This document shows, one piece after another, positions 21,585 to 22,353 of a stretch of DNA of 22,353 nucleotides. How positions within the stretch are numbered: the first letter of the stretch is position 1; each line of letters opens with the position of its first letter. The notes beneath the pieces were generated by a model. That model did no database searches, was not told the DNA's origin, and saw only the letters and a list, made by a program, of their open reading frames with translations. The stretch comes from a virus, in the IMG/VR virus record IMGVR_UViG_3300032561_000143, positions 1-22,353 of that record, one strand, 5' to 3'. The translations under genes were made by a program, and so were the position numbers.

Positions 21585-22003
21585 ATAAAGACATTTATTG
21601 CGAGTGTTGTGGCGCTAAGGTTGTGGAATATAAACACAGCTTTAACGCTGGGTTAGCTAGTAGTTTGTGGCAAATCTATTTGGCTGATAAGCCTATTGCT
21701 TTAACGGATCTTGAATTGACACGCACACAATGGACTAACTTTCAAAAGTTACGCTATTGGGGTTTGGTTCAGCAATCTATTGATCCTATTACTAAAAAGC
21801 ATAACGGCTTATGGGAAACAACTCAATCAGGAAATCAGTTTGTAGATGATCCTAGCGTATCAATAGCCAAATATGTATGGACTTTTAGAGGTGAAACAGT
21901 GCGATTTGAAGGTGAATATGTTTATTTCACTGACATTTTGGAGAAGTTTTACAAAGACAGACCAACTTACGCAGCGGAGGCAGTAAGACATGAACAATCT
22001 TGA
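21581..22003 (+). CDS. Zinc-ribbon phage protein, unknown function
   Basis: The gene encodes 140 residues from ATG 21581, overlapping the nuclease stop by four bases (ATGA). The N-terminus, YCECCGAKVVEYKHSF (6-21), carries a C-x2-C knuckle. Residues ~45-75 contain LTRTQWTNFQKLRYWGLVQQS, a winged-helix-like pattern, and GLWETTQSGNQFV follows. Small phage proteins with a zinc knuckle and a winged-helix-like body occur next to recombination genes. DNA binding is a reasonable inference, and a role as partner of the YqaJ nuclease is possible. Confidence 0.78.
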   Translation: MNKDIYCECCGAKVVEYKHSFNAGLASSLWQIYLADKPIALTDLELTRTQWTNFQKLRYWGLVQQSIDPITKKHNGLWETTQSGNQFVDDPSVSIAKYVWTFRGETVRFEGEYVYFTDILEKFYKDRPTYAAEAVRHEQS

Positions 22004-22076
22004 TTTAGCAGTATGGGTGATGACTATTTCTAGCGTCATTGACACCATTATTTCTCTAAAGGAGATATTTGTATGA
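21990..22076 (+). CDS. 28-residue hydrophobic micro-ORF
   Basis: The frame ATG 21990 to TGA 22076 encodes MNNLDLAVWVMTISSVIDTI and a short tail. GGAGG lies about nine bases upstream, inside the preceding gene. It overlaps that gene by 14 bases and overlaps the HNH ATG as ATGA. A single hydrophobic helix is visible. Either a small membrane peptide or a coupling ORF for the HNH gene is possible. Confidence 0.4.
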   Translation: MNNLDLAVWVMTISSVIDTIISLKEIFV

Positions 22077-22353
22077 AAGATATTCCAGAATACGAAGGGC
22101 TTTATGCAGTTACTGAGGATGGGCAGGTTTGGACATATCCTAATTACATTCATAACGGAAGATTTTTAAAGTCATCCGTAACAAAGTATGGGTATGAACA
22201 GGTTGTTTTATCTAAAAATGGAAAAACAAAACATTTTTATGTTCATCGTCTTGTTGCTCAGGTTTACTTGTTGCAAGACGAAAACAGAAATCATGTGAAT
22301 CATAAAAATGGAGTTAAGACTGATAACAGGGCATCAAACCTTGAATGGGTAAC
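22073..22353 (+). CDS. NUMOD4/HNH homing endonuclease (partial)
   Basis: The gene starts at ATG 22073 with AAGGAG eight bases upstream and runs off the right edge after 93 codons. IPEYEGLYAVTEDGQVW (residues ~4-20) is the NUMOD4 motif, and HRLVAQVYL with VNHKNGVKTDNRASNLEWVT (~60-93) is the HNH_3 nuclease core, with the HKNGVKTDNRASNLEW segment carrying the His and Asn residues. Such free-standing endonucleases spread by cutting unoccupied homologous sites. No intron boundary is visible here. Confidence 0.88.
   Translation, partial: MKDIPEYEGLYAVTEDGQVWTYPNYIHNGRFLKSSVTKYGYEQVVLSKNGKTKHFYVHRLVAQVYLLQDENRNHVNHKNGVKTDNRASNLEWV

Overview
This window is a piece of a tailed double-stranded DNA phage genome (Caudoviricetes). 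The basis is an uninterrupted virion-morphogenesis cluster: large terminase, portal, scaffold-like protein, HK97-fold-like major capsid protein, a P22 gp4-like adaptor, a P22 gp10-like tail/stabilisation protein and a fibre. There are no tape-measure, sheath or long-tail genes. The order portal, scaffold, coat, gp4-like, gp10-like matches P22, so a short-tailed (podovirus-like) virion is the best inference. Base composition is AT-rich, Shine-Dalgarno sites are purine-rich, and one early promoter matches the sigma-70 consensus. These fit a Gram-negative, probably aquatic proteobacterial host, but the host is not shown by the sequence. No integrase, polymerase, endolysin or tRNA is visible.

Layout. 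Positions 1 to 17079 are read on the minus strand, so the late genes run from right to left. First come three small unknown genes (17079-16417), then a family-2-like glycosyltransferase (16420-15701), TerL (15704-13941), a small HTH-like protein (a possible TerS), a zinc-knuckle protein and the portal (12998-11373). After these lies a cluster of very small genes that includes two 13-residue Lys/Arg-rich ORFs (11189-11029). Then come a Pro/Met-rich protein, a 61-residue protein, the scaffold-like protein (10185-9664) and the capsid protein (9627-8617). Two small beta-rich proteins and a small unknown protein follow, then the adaptor (7432-6548), the gp10-like protein carrying inserted GSGY repeats (6545-4545) and a fibre with YadA-like head repeats (4545-2902). 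The cluster ends with four small proteins and a very Ala/Gln-rich, internally duplicated protein that runs off the left edge. Many junctions are ATGA, GTGA, TTGA or TAATG overlaps, which points to translational coupling.

Positions 17118 to 22353 are read on the plus strand. They hold a second glycosyltransferase-like gene, a roughly 470-base gene-free AT-rich region with operator-like repeats and a near-perfect sigma-70 promoter, an ArdC-type antirestriction gene, and a run of small early genes with hairpins between them. A small Cys-rich protein, a YqaJ-type recombination exonuclease, a zinc-ribbon protein, a 28-residue hydrophobic ORF and the start of a NUMOD4/HNH homing endonuclease complete the strand.

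The likely division of labour is as follows. Early plus-strand genes protect incoming DNA (ArdC) and process it (YqaJ nuclease). The minus-strand block packages DNA and builds the virion. The two glycosyltransferases at the divergence point may modify the host surface, a virion protein or DNA. The least explained parts are the twin basic micro-ORFs, the repeated promoter-embedded motif at 18202 and 20370, and the structured segment at about 19900-20165.
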